Program-made: the position numbers and the translations under genes | Assembly (NCBI GenBank): GCA_020310875.1 | Contig: CM035417.1 | Location: 106,270,779 to 106,334,778, forward strand | Length of the DNA stretch: 64,000 nucleotides | Direction of reading: 5' to 3' | From: Ceratopteris richardii | Lineage: Eukaryota > Streptophyta > Polypodiopsida > Polypodiales > Pteridaceae | Part shown: positions 32,706 through 44,338 of the stretch, piece after piece | Position numbering within the stretch: position 1 is the stretch's first letter | Layout: each line of letters opens with the position of its first letter | Notes under the pieces: model-generated | Database searches by the model: none | Told to the model about the DNA's origin: nothing | Seen by the model: the letters and a program-made list of their open reading frames with translations, nothing else

Positions 32706-32860
32706 TTTTTAGGATTGTAGCAGAAATAGACCAGTGAGCACCTCGACACAGATTTCTCTGAATTGGCTGAATAGAATGTCTTCAAATACTGATAGCATGT
32801 AGTAGGCTTCCAGTTGAATCCAACAAGCTTTGAATCACTGAATTTGGTGGAGAATGGATC
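32706..32860 (-). repeat. LTR fragment of the Copia-1/Copia-3 family
   Basis: Similar to 35870-36015 of the Copia-3 LTR (shared blocks: agcagatattgaccagtgat-like, gaatccaacaagctttgaat) but clearly diverged from it. Copia-4 inserted at its left edge, in a T-run. On the right it joins Copia-3 coding sequence inside the integrase-RT linker, at about 32855-32863. Not a natural element border. Confidence 0.8.
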
Positions 32861-35442
32861 TGATTGATTGAGTTGAAGATTCAGGTATATCTTCAAGCTT
32901 CTTCATCTTCCTTTTGCCCTTGACTTCCATGCCTTGAACTCCTCAAGGTTGATAGTATCTTCATCATCTGAACTTGAGGCTTCATTCTGAGTAGGTTCCT
33001 CCTTTGCAAGATTTGGAAACTCCTCTTCCAAATCATAGGGTAATTTAACCTTCCTGCATTCATTCTCATACCAAGAATCATTTTCATCAAAGACAACATC
33101 TCTGCTTACCATGAATCCCTTATTGGTAGGGTTATAAAACCTGTAACCTTTTTTATTTAGATCATAGCCAATAAAGATGCATTTTTCAGCCTTTGGGTCT
33201 AGCTTACCTCTTATCTAAGAAGGAATGTGTACATATGCTACACATCCAAATATCCTGCAATGGTCAAGTGAGGGTCTATTACCATGCCATGCTTCATAGG
33301 GTGTCATGCCATCAAGAGACTTAGATGGTAACCAGTTTATGAGGTAAGTGGCAGTAGAAACACTCTCTGCCCATAGATAGTTAGGTAATTTTTTCTCATT
33401 CAACATAGATCTAGCTGTCTCAACAATTAACCTATTTCTTCTTTCAGCTATCCCATTCTGTTCAGGAGAATACCTTGTGGTTATTTCTCTTTTGATGCCT
33501 CTGTCCTGCAAGAAGTTTTCAAGCTCATTGGAGAAGTACTCACCTCCTCCATCTGACCTTAGCTTCTTCAAATTCTTCCTTGTCTAGTTTTCAAATAGTG
33601 CAAGATATTTTTTAAAACAATTAAATACCTCATCTTTGTGCTTCATGAAGTGCAATACAGTCCATCTGCTATAATCATCAATAAAAGATCCATAGTACCT
33701 TGAACCTGAGACTGAGGGGTCTTTGCTTGGTCCCCATACATCTGTGTGGACAAGCTCTAGGTAGTCTTCATGCATGTTTCCTTTCCTTGAGAAGGGTAAC
33801 CTGTGAGACTTCCCAAATTGACAAGCACCACACTTATAACTCATATGTTGCTTGGATACATTAGGTATTCCAAGCACACATTGATCCCTGCTTATTTGCT
33901 TCAAGGTTCTCTCTCCTATATGCCCTAATCTTTTGTGCGAAATCTCAAGTTCTGAAAGTGTTTGATCTTTATAACTGTATAGTGCAATATTCTTTGTGTC
34001 TTCCAACTCAAAAGTGAAAAGTCTACCTGATTTTTCTCGTTTAGCAATCCTCTTGAACCCATATCTTGGATCCTCCACAAATGCTCCATATTGGTTGAAT
34101 CTAACCTGCAAACCTTTCTCCACAATTTGTCCAACACTCATCAGATTTTTGGTAATGGTTGGTACATAGAGTACCCTGCTCAACAAATTCTAATTTCCAT
34201 CACAAGTCTTAACATTTCCAACTTTAACTACTGAGTGCTTGGCGTCATCACCTGTTTGGACTTGATGCTTACCTTTTGGTTCCTCAAGATCAGAGAGTAG
34301 TGCTACATTGCAAGCCACATGATTTGAGCATCCTGAGTCAATATAGAATAGGTGGTCATCATTTGTACCTAATTTTGAAGTCATGTTCATGATTAGAAGA
34401 GAGTCACCCTGCTCCTCTGTGTAGTTTTTGTAGTCCTTTCTGGATTTGAATCCTCCTTGGTAGTTGCCATTGTAATTATTGTTGTAATTGTTGTTGTAGC
34501 TGTTGTTGTAGCCTTGGTGATTGTTGAATCTACCTATTAACTCTGAGTATCCACCTCTTTGGTATCCTCTTCCTCTCTGATTCTTGTAATTCTTGAAACA
34601 CTCATCTGTAGTATGATTTGATAAACCACAAATGTTACATGGTGAGGAGTTATAGGATCTCCCCCTACCTTTCTTACCTCCTCTGCCCCTTCCTCTTGAT
34701 GATCTACCTCTCCCTGCATAGTTGGCTCGGGAGGTAGAGCCTTCATCTTCAACCTTCTTGTTCTTGCCTTTATCTTTAGACTTCTTATCAGTGTATAGGG
34801 TAGAAGAGTTATCACCTTTGGATGTATCTCCATTCTTGTTGAGCTTTGCTTCATGAGTAAACAATTTTCCCATGAGAGTTGTAAGATCTGGAATTTGCAT
34901 ATCCATGTAAAGGTCCATGGCAGTGGTGAAGCTTTCCCATTTGTCATCAGACTTGATCCCATTGATCACTTGCCTTACAATATGCTCTTCTTCAATCTCT
35001 TCTCCTATGCTTGCTAACTGATCTGCCACATCTTTAATTTTGGTCACAAATTCTGAAACATCTTGCCTATGTTGCTTCCTTAATGTTTCGAATTCAATCC
35101 ACAACTGATTTTTCCTAGCCCTTGTGTTGGAGGAAAAATATGATGACAAGGTTTCCCAAGTCTCTTGGGATGTCTTACAATTTCTAATATGTGGCAAAAG
35201 AAAATCAAAGATGGAGTTGAGTAAATACGACCTTGCCAATGCATCCTTAGGACACCATGTGTTGAGCTTTTCATGTTCTTCCTTGGTTGGTAATCCTCTC
35301 GTTTTGAATGAGGGCAATTCCTCATCTCCTGAGATGTATCCATAGAGACTCCTTCCTTGTAAGTAGGTCTTCATCCTTAGAGACCATGCTTGATAGTTTT
35401 TCCTGTCCAATTTATCAATAATGAAGGAAAACCATCTCCCAT
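32861..35442 (-). pseudogene. Copia-3 Gag-protease-integrase, decayed
   Basis: ATG 35440-35442, then a one-base deletion within the first ten codons compared with Copia-1. The main frame starts at about 35410. Gag, CCHC knuckle CNICGLSNHTTDEC, protease YIDSGCSNH, integrase zinc region and core (HTDVWGP, FIDDYSRW, RSDGGGEYF) are all recognisable. Three in-frame TAG codons, at about 34190, 33584 and 33215, fall where Copia-1 has CAG or another Gln codon. The frame reaches LEDIPESSTQS and is then lost at the junction with the LTR fragment. Closely related to Copia-1 throughout. Confidence 0.92.
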
Positions 35443-35455
35443 TTTACCTTAGTTT

Positions 35456-35467
35456 ACTTTGATACCA
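35456..35467 (-). promoter_or_regulatory. Copia-3 primer-binding site, mutated
   Basis: Complement reads TGGTATCAAAGT, against the usual TGGTATCAGAGC: two mismatches in 12. Confidence 0.85.
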
Positions 35468-35468
35468 C

Positions 35469-36528
35469 TGTTGGGAAAGATGGATGGATGCTCCAAGAGA
35501 CTGAGTAGGTACTGCTAAAACCTGCTTTGTACCAGCCCTCTTTTGCTTTAGGCTTGATATGTAGACCTCCTTAGCTTTCCAATGACACCATAAAATGGCC
35601 TATATACTTTGGAAATGATCTGTGTAATGATTGAATCAAAACAGATAACTTTGAAACTCACTAACTCAAGAAAACCTTCTATTTATGTCTTGACCCCTGT
35701 TGGGTATTTTGCTCAGTATAACCAGCACAGTAGGAATTGTAAAAATTTCTTTTAGAGGTATCTAGTTCGCTTAGTAAGCTAACTATTCCAAGTGGAATGA
35801 TGTAAAAAGATAAACTATGCTAAGAGAAATCAATTTAGCAAGTTAAGCTATACCCCCGATTTTTTAGGACAGTAGCAGATATTGACCAGTGATCACCTCG
35901 ATGCAGATTTCTCTGATAGGGCTGAATAGAATCTCTTCAAACTTTAACAACATTGTAAACAACTTCAAGCTGAATCCAACAAGCTTTGAATCACTGAATT
36001 TGGTGAAGAATTGACTGAGATATGCACTTCACAAGTTGACAGACTTTTGAGTAGTATGTCAGAGAACTCAGAAATGAACAATGTGAATGTATGTATTAAT
36101 GAACACTTCTATACAAAGCCATTGGCATGACAATAATTGCCTAATGGTGTAGATAGGTGTGGGCTATAGTGTAGGCCTCACACATACTCAAAATCAGTGA
36201 TGAGAAGCTCAGGAGTGATGAGTTCTACTCGCGACTTTTCCATGTCCATTTTTATAAGGAATGAGTAAAAATTTGAATTCAAATTCAAACTTTTGGCTCC
36301 CTATGATCAAGCTCCTATATCTTAGGAGATATTCCTTCAACCAAATAGCTAACTTTTTCCACGAATCCTTTTGGTAGGTGATTACAAAAGATTCCAAGTC
36401 AATTTGACTTTTACAAGGAGATAAAGTGGTAATTAACCACTAGCAATAGTTCCTATGCTTCTTCATGGGTGTATAGGCTTCAATGTATCCATCAAGCTAC
36501 ATGTTTAGGCTTGTGAATTACACCAACA
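35469..36528 (-). repeat. Copia-3 5' LTR (1060 bp)
   Basis: Plus strand TGTTGGGA to CCAACA. Homologous along its length to the reverse complement of the Copia-1 LTR and, at its right end, to the Copia-2 LTR fragment. Confidence 0.9.
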
Positions 36529-36888
36529 AGAATAAACAGAACTCTTGTTGAGTTTGCAAGATCCATGATGAAGGAGAAAAATTGCCCTAATTATTTGTGG
36601 GCTGAGGCTATAAACATAGCCACATATTTGGTCAATAGGTTACCATGTAAAGCCTTGCAGGGTATGACACCATATGAAGATTGGTGGGGTAAGAGACCTA
36701 CCTTGGATCATTGTAAAATATTTCGATGCTTGGCATATGTATATGTGCCATCACAATTGAGGCATAAGTTGGAACCTAAAGCAGAGAAGTATGTATTCAT
36801 TGGTTATGATGACAAGCAGATGGGTTATAGGTTGTGGAGTCCATCCACAAAGCAATTCCTTGTGTTTAAGGATGTTACGTTTGATGAG
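36529..36888 (+). pseudogene. Copia integrase fragment (Copia-5 lineage)
   Basis: 120 codons without a stop, matching the Copia-5 integrase from RNRTLVEFAR to DVTFDE (here RINRTLVEFARSMMKEKNCP). It is bounded on the left by Copia-3 and on the right by Gypsy-B, both of which apparently inserted in the same older element. The rest would lie beyond the window or on the far side of the insertions. Confidence 0.9.
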
Positions 36889-37782
36889 TGTTGACCTAAG
36901 TACCAACTTAGGGACTTGCGGAGAAAGAGACTATACCTCAATCCCCTCTCAAGTGCATATAGTGGGGATACACGCTTTTAATTATCAATCCAAAGAGTAT
37001 ACAAACCTAGCCGAGTGTATGAGGACATGCAAACATGTGATGATCAATGCAAATGGACTACTCAAAGAGTGTAAATAAGGCAAAGACTTATCCAAACAAG
37101 CTCCAACTGTTGGTCATGGCGAAACGATACTTGGTGCAGCAGCCGTCAGTATTTTGGACTTTTCTCTCAGCTCCAAGCTCCAAATATAGCAAAAAGCATA
37201 TGCGTTTCGAAGCTCTTGAGAAGACGCATCCAACGGCAGTGGTTTCACTCAATTCTGACGCTCCTACTTAAAGTTATGAGCAAAATACTGAGTCGCGGGA
37301 AATACTTTCCTACACTTCAGCACTTCCTACACTTCGCACACACCTTACCTACAGCAAATAAACACTTTCATGGATAGACAACACTCACAAGCACTCTTTC
37401 CAAGCAATACACATGCATACAAGCTCACAGAGAAGAAGATACAGAGTGAAGAAGACACAAATTCGAATTTCTGTGCTCTCTATTCTCACAATGGCCAAAA
37501 AGTTCTTTAAAGAGTCACATTTGACTTATATAGTAGTGCCCTAAAAATGGTCCTTTCACACAAGAGACCGGCACTTTATTCACTAAAAGACTAATTTCCT
37601 ACTATTTTACATGGGTAAATCTCCAATCTTCTGTGGGGATGCATCTAGAGGACTCCTCTAGTGCATTTACAACAGAAAATATATTACAAGAATGATTATG
37701 ATACAAAAATATGATGTCCAAATCGGAAAAATTTTGGGGCCCGTCTTTTTCTCTGCTTTGTGCTTTCTTTAGCTCTGCAACA
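36889..37782 (-). repeat. Gypsy-B 3' LTR (894 bp)
   Basis: Plus strand TGTTGACC to GCAACA. The left border is set where the integrase fragment stops matching Copia-5, and the right border by the polypurine tract complement. The second LTR is not in the window, so borders rest on one copy. Confidence 0.75.
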
Positions 37783-38210
37783 CTCTCCCCCTCTTCGTCT
37801 CTGTCGTCCCTTGACAGGCTTTGCTTCTTGTCCTCAGTTTGTTGTCCGCACGCATCCCGTGGCCAGTTTTGCCTGATTCTTGATCTTGCATTACGTTTTA
37901 GAGGCGCTCTGATTTGTCCTGGTTGCACACATCGGACCTGGTTGCATTACTCTAAGCCGATTGATTCGGTTTGCCACGCACGCCATTAGTGTAGATATGC
38001 GGATGTAGCTCGTAAGCCTTGATCTGAATCCTCTATAACTCAAGAGGTTGAAGCACCCTCATATGTGATACTTGTTGGCCCTAATTCCTCCTTCCAGCTG
38101 CGTGCTTTTCCTTGGTGTGTGCGCCCCTGCGGGCTCTGTGCAGAGATGGGTGTTGCGCCCCTGCGGGGCTTCCTGTAGAGATATGTCTTCGGATATCATT
38201 GTTTTATTCT
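37783..38210 (-). other. Gypsy-B polypurine tract and 3' untranslated region
   Basis: ctctccccctcttcg (37783-37797) is the complement of the polypurine tract. It is followed by a CTGTCGTCCCTTGACAG inverted repeat (about 37801-37817). A second copy, CTGTCGTCCCCGACAG, lies at about 38293-38308 within the end of the extra ORF. No gene seen. Confidence 0.7.
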
Positions 38211-41200
38211 TTATTGAGTTGTTTTTGACTTTGATCTTCTTCTTCTTCTTTTTTTGCTTGATTCCCCTTCCACACGTCCCTCCTCCTGAACTCTGTCGTC
38301 CCCGACAGGCTTTTTGTGGCGACGTGTGTAGGTTTGGATGGCGTGTTGCTCTCTTTGATTCAGCAGATTAGCATGACATAGCATGAACTCCTTCCATTGC
38401 TGAGACTTTACTCCGTCCTCTGGCGCCTGTCTATGATCAGCAAAGAAACTTGTCTCATAGGCCACCAGTCTTGCATTCAAATTGGAAGTCATTTTAACAA
38501 AAATCTCTGAATCAATTTCAAAGAAGCCTATAAAGAATGCTTCTTCAAAAGTCTGCATATATGTCGATGGCAAAAACATGAGACGAGAATAATATGCCAT
38601 AATAGTTAGTCTGCTCGGGATAGTGGATAAATAAAAAACGAGTGCTTCCGATCCTTGAGTAATTCCGATGAAATTCAAAAATGTATATTTGGTATGTTGG
38701 AACACTTTTAGCACTGTTAGTAGCATACTGAATATTTTGTTAGTCATTTTGACGGCTAAGTCCGGAACTGAAACGTATCTGGAAATCCAAAATTCCATTG
38801 TCTTTACCATGTATTCTTCGGTTGGTAGATAATTATGTGGCGGACTAGGTAGTAAAGGGTAGTTGAGCCATTGATTATTGATATTGCCTTGGCGCTGTCC
38901 TTCCCAAAATTGCATCCAAGATCGTCGACGGGGTACAGGACAAAAAGATGGATTGACTTGAAGTGCATATGGTGATGCTTCCCACTATACCCGCAACGTT
39001 GGATGCTTCTCTAAAATCTTTCATCGCCATATTGGATCCACCTTCTCAAACTCCTCTTGAGTGTAATTGAAAGTGTCCTGCCTGAATTGAAGGTTGTGAT
39101 CCGGATCTTTATTCGTTGCAGACTTTATATAATGTCTAGTTTGTTCTTTAAGTAGTCCGTATGGTACATTAAAGGGCTTCAAAATTTGTTCTAATTGTTT
39201 ATTTTCTATTTGATCTTCTTTCATGATCTTGATGATCTGATCTTCAAATTCTGCCGTAAGTTGGGACACCAGTAGTGCCCTGTCTGCTCGGCTTAGTTCT
39301 GCAATGTCTCGAGTGTTAGGTTCAATGGGAACCTTTTTTCCGCCCTTATCGGTGAATGATACGAGGGGGGAGAGAGAGGACATACCTCTTTCTCCACAGT
39401 AGCCTTGGTCTCTTGTGGAACTACTAGTGTCCCCTGTTTTGCTCGTTGCTCTAATTGCTCCTGAAGCTGTTTGATTAAATCATCTTTTTTCTTATTTTCT
39501 TCTTCAGCCTTAGCAATATTTGCCTGGTGTTTAATTAGTTCCTGGGCCACAATATTCATTTGATCTGTGTCTTCCTTAGACTGCCGCAGGTAGTTATTCT
39601 CTGCTTTTTTCCATTTCATTCTGAGGGCAGCTGTGTCCTCCATGTATCTCTTTTCCCAATCTGTAATGACTGCTTGCTCCTGTCTGAGCTGGTCTTCTAG
39701 TTTAGTGATCTTTTCTTCCAAGTTCTTGATATTTCCTTGTGGGTTGTCAGTAACTGCAAGTGGCTGATCACTAATGAGAGCTGTCATTAACTCTTTATTT
39801 CGTTGTCGTATATTATCAGCTTCCTCCATACTGACTTTAAGCTGAGACTCTAAGATTTTACTTCGTGCTTGAATACGTCTCTTCTCAGTCTCACTCATCT
39901 CTAATTTCTTTGTTAGTTCCTGGACTTGGTCTTTCACTTTTGTCTACTCTGTCTCTAGCATGTTCTTTCGTGTTTTGACCTCTTGAAGTTCCTTTTCTTT
40001 ATTCAGAGCTTGTTCTCTTACCTTGGATAATTCGTTGGAAAGATTCTGACCTGCTCTTTCAAGTTCTTTCTTTTCTCGCATGGCTTGGTCGTAATCTTCA
40101 TCAGCGTCAAGCATTAATTGTTGTGTGTCCAGAGCTGTTCTAATCATATCTTGCACAACAGGCTTGAGCTGAGCTATGTCTACATTCAGCCATGTCTTTG
40201 CTATGCCTGGAGTCTCTCCTGTTTGCACATCTTTGCCTTCTGCCACCTGGAGTGTTTCATTATGTGGTTGCCTAACTTGCAGTTGTACCCTGGGTTCTTT
40301 ATCATCTCCTTTTGCTTCATCATTTTTAGTGGCACTCCCCTGAAACGTGACATCCATTGGGGAGGGTTCTGCCACAACCCTGATTGGTGTGAAGGGTTCT
40401 TCCGTTTCTATATCATTATCTTCATTCTCCATTTTTGATATCTCCATATCTGTCTTTGTGCTTGTGGTTTTCTGATTCACTTTTATTTCTTGATCGACTG
40501 GTTTGAGGCCTTCTGGTTCTTCACCATAGTCAACTTCATTTAATTCGGTCCATTGCCCATCATCCTTCGATTCGCTTCGAATATCAACATCCAACAATGA
40601 TGTGTCCTTTTCTTCTTTGTCCTGTGATGACGAGCTGGAATTGTCTAATCCTATTTCGCGGTATCGGTGAACCTTAGTGAGTTTTCTTTTTGTATTTAAT
40701 CCCTGTTGTGACTGCTGATAATGATGACCTTGCACTGGTAAGTTGATTTGTCCCTCCGTGTATTTGTGCGTCTCTTCCAGTGCTTTACTCAATTCTTCTT
40801 CCGTGATTTGTTTCGGTCCTGCAATGGTTACTTTGGGAAGTACATGGACTCTTTTTGTCATAGGTTCTCCTTCTTCATCTTGCTTGACTTCTCGTAGTCT
40901 TTTTGTGCCGCTCATTCTCGGCTGAGAACTGGTTTCTGCTTCCTCCCCACTGATGGCAACCTTGTTTTTCTTACGGACAATGGCAGGTTTTGCATATTGA
41001 GCTAGCTTTTCTGAAGTTGGCATCTCTCTCAAACAATTCTTCATATCTAAAGCTTCATATATCAGTAATGTGAGAGCCAAACTACCATTCAAAAATTTCT
41101 TTTGGCCCCAGTTCTTCTGGGCTTCAAATAATCTTTCTTGAACATAGCCTGTCATATTCACTTTGTTCCCAATTTGTCTCATGGCATGCGATAGTAATTG

Positions 41201-41791
41201 TACGACTATCTTCTGTGGAGCGGTATACCTGTGCATGCTTGGGAAACAAAAGTGTTGATGCACCAATCGAACAGCATCTTCTATGTCAATTCTGTTTATA
41301 TCCAAAAATGATCTCTTCTTGGGATCATGGCACTCTGCTTTGACATTTGTGACTCCTTCTTGCTTCCATCCAAATGCTCTGTTGATTAATTCGTGTGTGA
41401 ATTGGATGGTCTTCCAGGTTCCCACTTTATCTAATACTTTCGCTTCTGGAATAGTTATCTTTGTTGTCGCAGGCTGTAATGTGTTCATTACCTGTGTACA
41501 CCTTTGAAAGTCCGGTACATAGATAGGCAATTTTAGGAATGACTCTAATCCGGCCTGTGTCCATACTTCTTCAATATGTGGCAAGCCTTGGACGATTGTT
41601 TTGAAGTCCTAGGATAGGATGGGAAAATAGTGATCTCTATCCATTATTTTGATAGTAGCCAGGAAGATGAGATCTAACACTGGTTGGTCATCCCGAAACC
41701 AGTGACCTCTTGCTTTTGTAATTGACTCGAGTGGGAAAAGCTGGACATCTTCCTCTTGTGTAGCTTCAGAATTAGTAGACGCCATCTGCAC
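38211..41791 (-). pseudogene. Gypsy-B extra ORF (env position), about 1190 codons, broken
   Basis: One long frame from ATG 41789-41791 (MQMASTNSEA) to 38211. It is interrupted by TAG 41609-41611, TAG 39944-39946, a frameshift near 39370-39390, TGA 39021-39023 and TAG 38985-38987. Head domain about 230 residues (GLESFLKLPIYVPDFQRC, GTWKTIQFTHELINRAFGW), then NLS-like and acidic linker (KRLREVKQDEEGEPMTKR), a coiled coil of about 350 residues (LEEKITKLEDQLRQEQAV), a second folded-looking segment (WISRYVSVPDLAVKMTNKIF) and an Arg/Lys-rich end (KKRRRRRSKSK). No signal peptide and no clear membrane anchor. The head shows the same motif layout as the Gypsy-C extra ORF. Role unknown; a particle or nuclear-targeting function is only a guess. 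Confidence 0.78.
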
Positions 41792-42077
41792 TCAATATAG
41801 AGTATGAATTAGTTGCCATATATTATCAGAAATCCTCCTTTATTTGTTTGTCATAAGCTCGATATTGCTCCGAGTGAATGGTGTCGCCCCTTTCCCGTGG
41901 GTGTGAGAAAGGTAATACCTGGATTTTTCACATTTTTAGGTATTTTTATATTTTCATCTGAAAAGGAAAACAGAAAAGTTAGGTTATAGCCGAAGCGGTT
42001 ATTATTTTTTTTTTGGAGTAATTTTCTTAATGTATGTACAAGTGCTCTCCTATTTCCCAAGAGGAAACTGTGCTTGA
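41792..42077 (-). other. Gypsy-B spacer between pol and extra ORF
   Basis: 286 bp, AT-rich, with a T-run at about 42006-42015. It could hold a promoter or splice acceptor for the extra ORF on the minus strand, but I see no clear TATA box. Confidence 0.5.
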
Positions 42078-43111
42078 CTATCCTGAAATAGAAGAAGGAT
42101 GTGCCGAATGCTTGGCCTTGTAATGTGGCCCTATCATGCATACTTTGGATACTGATAACTCCATATGTGTGCAACTGGAAGTAGTTGTTTGATGCATGCC
42201 ATCTATCTTATCTTTCGGCACCCAAATCTGCTTCATTCTGGTGGGATGTAGTGTATTCTCCACCTTTTTGATGAATGTGGTTCTTCTCGTGTTGTATATC
42301 TGCTCTCTCTGACGTTTGAATCTCAGATTGGCTTGTGTAGCGACTGCAGACTCCTTCTTTTTCCAATAGCTATTCTCCTGTGGCTGTTTTGCTCGTAGAC
42401 CCTGTTGGTTCTTCTTATGCTGAGGTTCCTCATTTTGGTTTAGCTTCTTTGGAGCACATGATTTAGGAATCCATATTTGCGATCGGTTTGGTTGAGCGTC
42501 TAATACTTTCTTTGGAAATCCATATTGTAGCACTTCGTTGTTGACTTTGGTGCTCAGAATGATTTGCTTTGTTACTTGCTTGGTTGCTCCGATGTCGATA
42601 ACGCTTCTGTCGTCGAAGATATTCCTTCACTTGATCTTTCCTTATCCAAGCTTGTTGAGTGTACGGAATAGGGTATATTTTAATAGGTACAGATTTTGAA
42701 TCACTCAGAGGACTGGTCTCTCTTAGGCATGGTGTTTCACTGAGGTCAGTTTCGGATTGATTGACACTCTCGTGACTTGCTAGACTAGAAGATGGTATGC
42801 AAGCAGAATTCAACGTATCCGCACATATAGTACTTGACGAAGGTGTTTCTATAGTGCAAGTGAACATACATTCATGACTTTGTTCATTGGAATGAACTTT
42901 TGGATCTATGCTTACAGATTTGATTGGTCGTTCGTCTAACAAACTGAATACTTCACAATGTCCTATCCTGGCAGAGATGTATCCTAAAGCCAATTGAATG
43001 GTCACCTCATATTCGTAAATCCAGTCTTGACCTAACACTACCTCTTCAAGTAAATCCTGATCATGACACACTAATAGCTTTTGTTCCATAGTGTTATTTC
43101 CAAGATGTAGA
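42078..43111 (-). pseudogene. Gypsy-B Pol C-terminus: end of second protease and WVPK tail
   Basis: Continues the 49584-50511 entry after Copia-5. It starts with the second half of the retropepsin-like domain (KLLVCHDQDLLEEVVLGQDWIYEYEV). Then a Ser/Glu-rich spacer and a basic tail with AWIRKDQ, TIWISK, QIWIPKS and QIWVPKD. It closes with SKVCMIGPHYKAKH before a stop at 42078. A one-base frameshift lies near 42510. The tail matches the Gypsy-A Pol end in order of motifs though not closely in sequence. Confidence 0.82.
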
Positions 43112-44124
43112 TGTTGGGGCTTCACTCACTAATTAGGCATTGATATATGAAGACATATGGAGACATATGATGGAGGAAAGAAGAAGTGAAGGAAAGACCT
43201 ACAGAAAATCAAGCCTAAGTGAAGGGACAATTTCACTATTGTAAATTAGTGCAAAATTAGAGTCTAGATTTGTAATTGATCTTTAGAACTTACGAGTTCA
43301 AGTCTAGATGAATGTAAACCATAGGTATATAAGTTAATTTGAGTCAGAAACATGTATGAGAGAACTCAATTTTGTAGTTTGAGGGAGTAGAGAAAAGTCG
43401 TGTAATTTCTGAGAGAGATGGTGAGAGAATACTTCTGAGTCTGATAGAGTTTTCCATGGCTGTAAGCAAAATTAGGCCAAGCCATTTTGTACACACCTTC
43501 TCTGATAATCAACACATGTTTGTGTAGAAGCATTGTGTCTAATTCCTATTGTACATTGAGTCTCAAGTCATTTCATATGACTATGAAAGTTAGTTGACAG
43601 TTACGACTTTTCTGGCGCATATTTGACTGATCTTCTGAAGGTCAGATCTCGAAGCATGGTGTAAAGTTTTTGGTAAGTGATAGCTCGTTGGAAAGCTATA
43701 ATCCTCAACTACATTTGGTCAAAAGATCTTTGAGAAACGGGACGCGTACTCAGAGAAATCAGTTTAAGAGTGAAGGTATGTCAAATCGATGAAGTACATT
43801 TTCAGTTTTCAGACATAGTGTAAAGGTTGATACAAAATCAGAGGATTGTGAAGTTATTGCTTGAAAGTTTTGTTTGTTATGTGTTGCTTAACACTAGCAA
43901 GAACTTCTCTTAGCAAGTAATCAAAAGATTTGGCAAAGATTGAGCTAATACAGGTCAGATTGAAGGATTGAAGAAAAGGCGCAGATTTCTGTGAAGTGAA
44001 ATTTTGATTTTCACTAAGTTCAGAGATGAAGACTCATAATGTGAGTGTTGCTAAGCTAATGGTGGTTATGGAGGTCTTCTAATACCACATTAGTTTAGTT
44101 CTTGTGGTGTTTTACACACCAACA
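43112..44124 (+). repeat. Copia-5 5' LTR (1013 bp)
   Basis: TGTTGGGG to CCAACA. Aligns end to end with 48571-49583 without gaps, differing near 43428, 43503 and 43954. Confidence 0.96.
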
Positions 44125-44126
44125 AG

Positions 44127-44138
44127 TGGTATCAGAGC
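44127..44138 (+). promoter_or_regulatory. Copia-5 primer-binding site
   Basis: TGGTATCAGAGC two bases after the LTR; complement of initiator tRNA-Met. Confidence 0.95.
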
Positions 44139-44338
44139 AGATAAGGTCCTCGAGAATAAAAGGAGTGCAGATACAAGAAGATTTGAAGAGTTCTTTATCA
44201 AAGAAGGAGGAAGCTGAGGTGTTCAACAACCAAAAGTCATCAGAAGAGTATTTCGAAGTTGCTCCCAAGAGTAAAGGTCTACAAAAGGTATCATTCTTTA
44301 ACCTTACACTTACAGGTTGAAGCAGAAGCAAGGATACC

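Larger units (their letters stand above)
32861..36528 (-). mobile_element. Copia-3: 5' part of a copia element, Copia-1 family
   Basis: Minus strand: full 5' LTR (36528-35469), degraded PBS, gag, PR, INT, ending in the linker before RT. The right flank (agaat, 36529-36533) opens an integrase fragment of the Copia-5 lineage, the apparent host of this insertion. May be the missing half of Copia-2. Confidence 0.88.
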
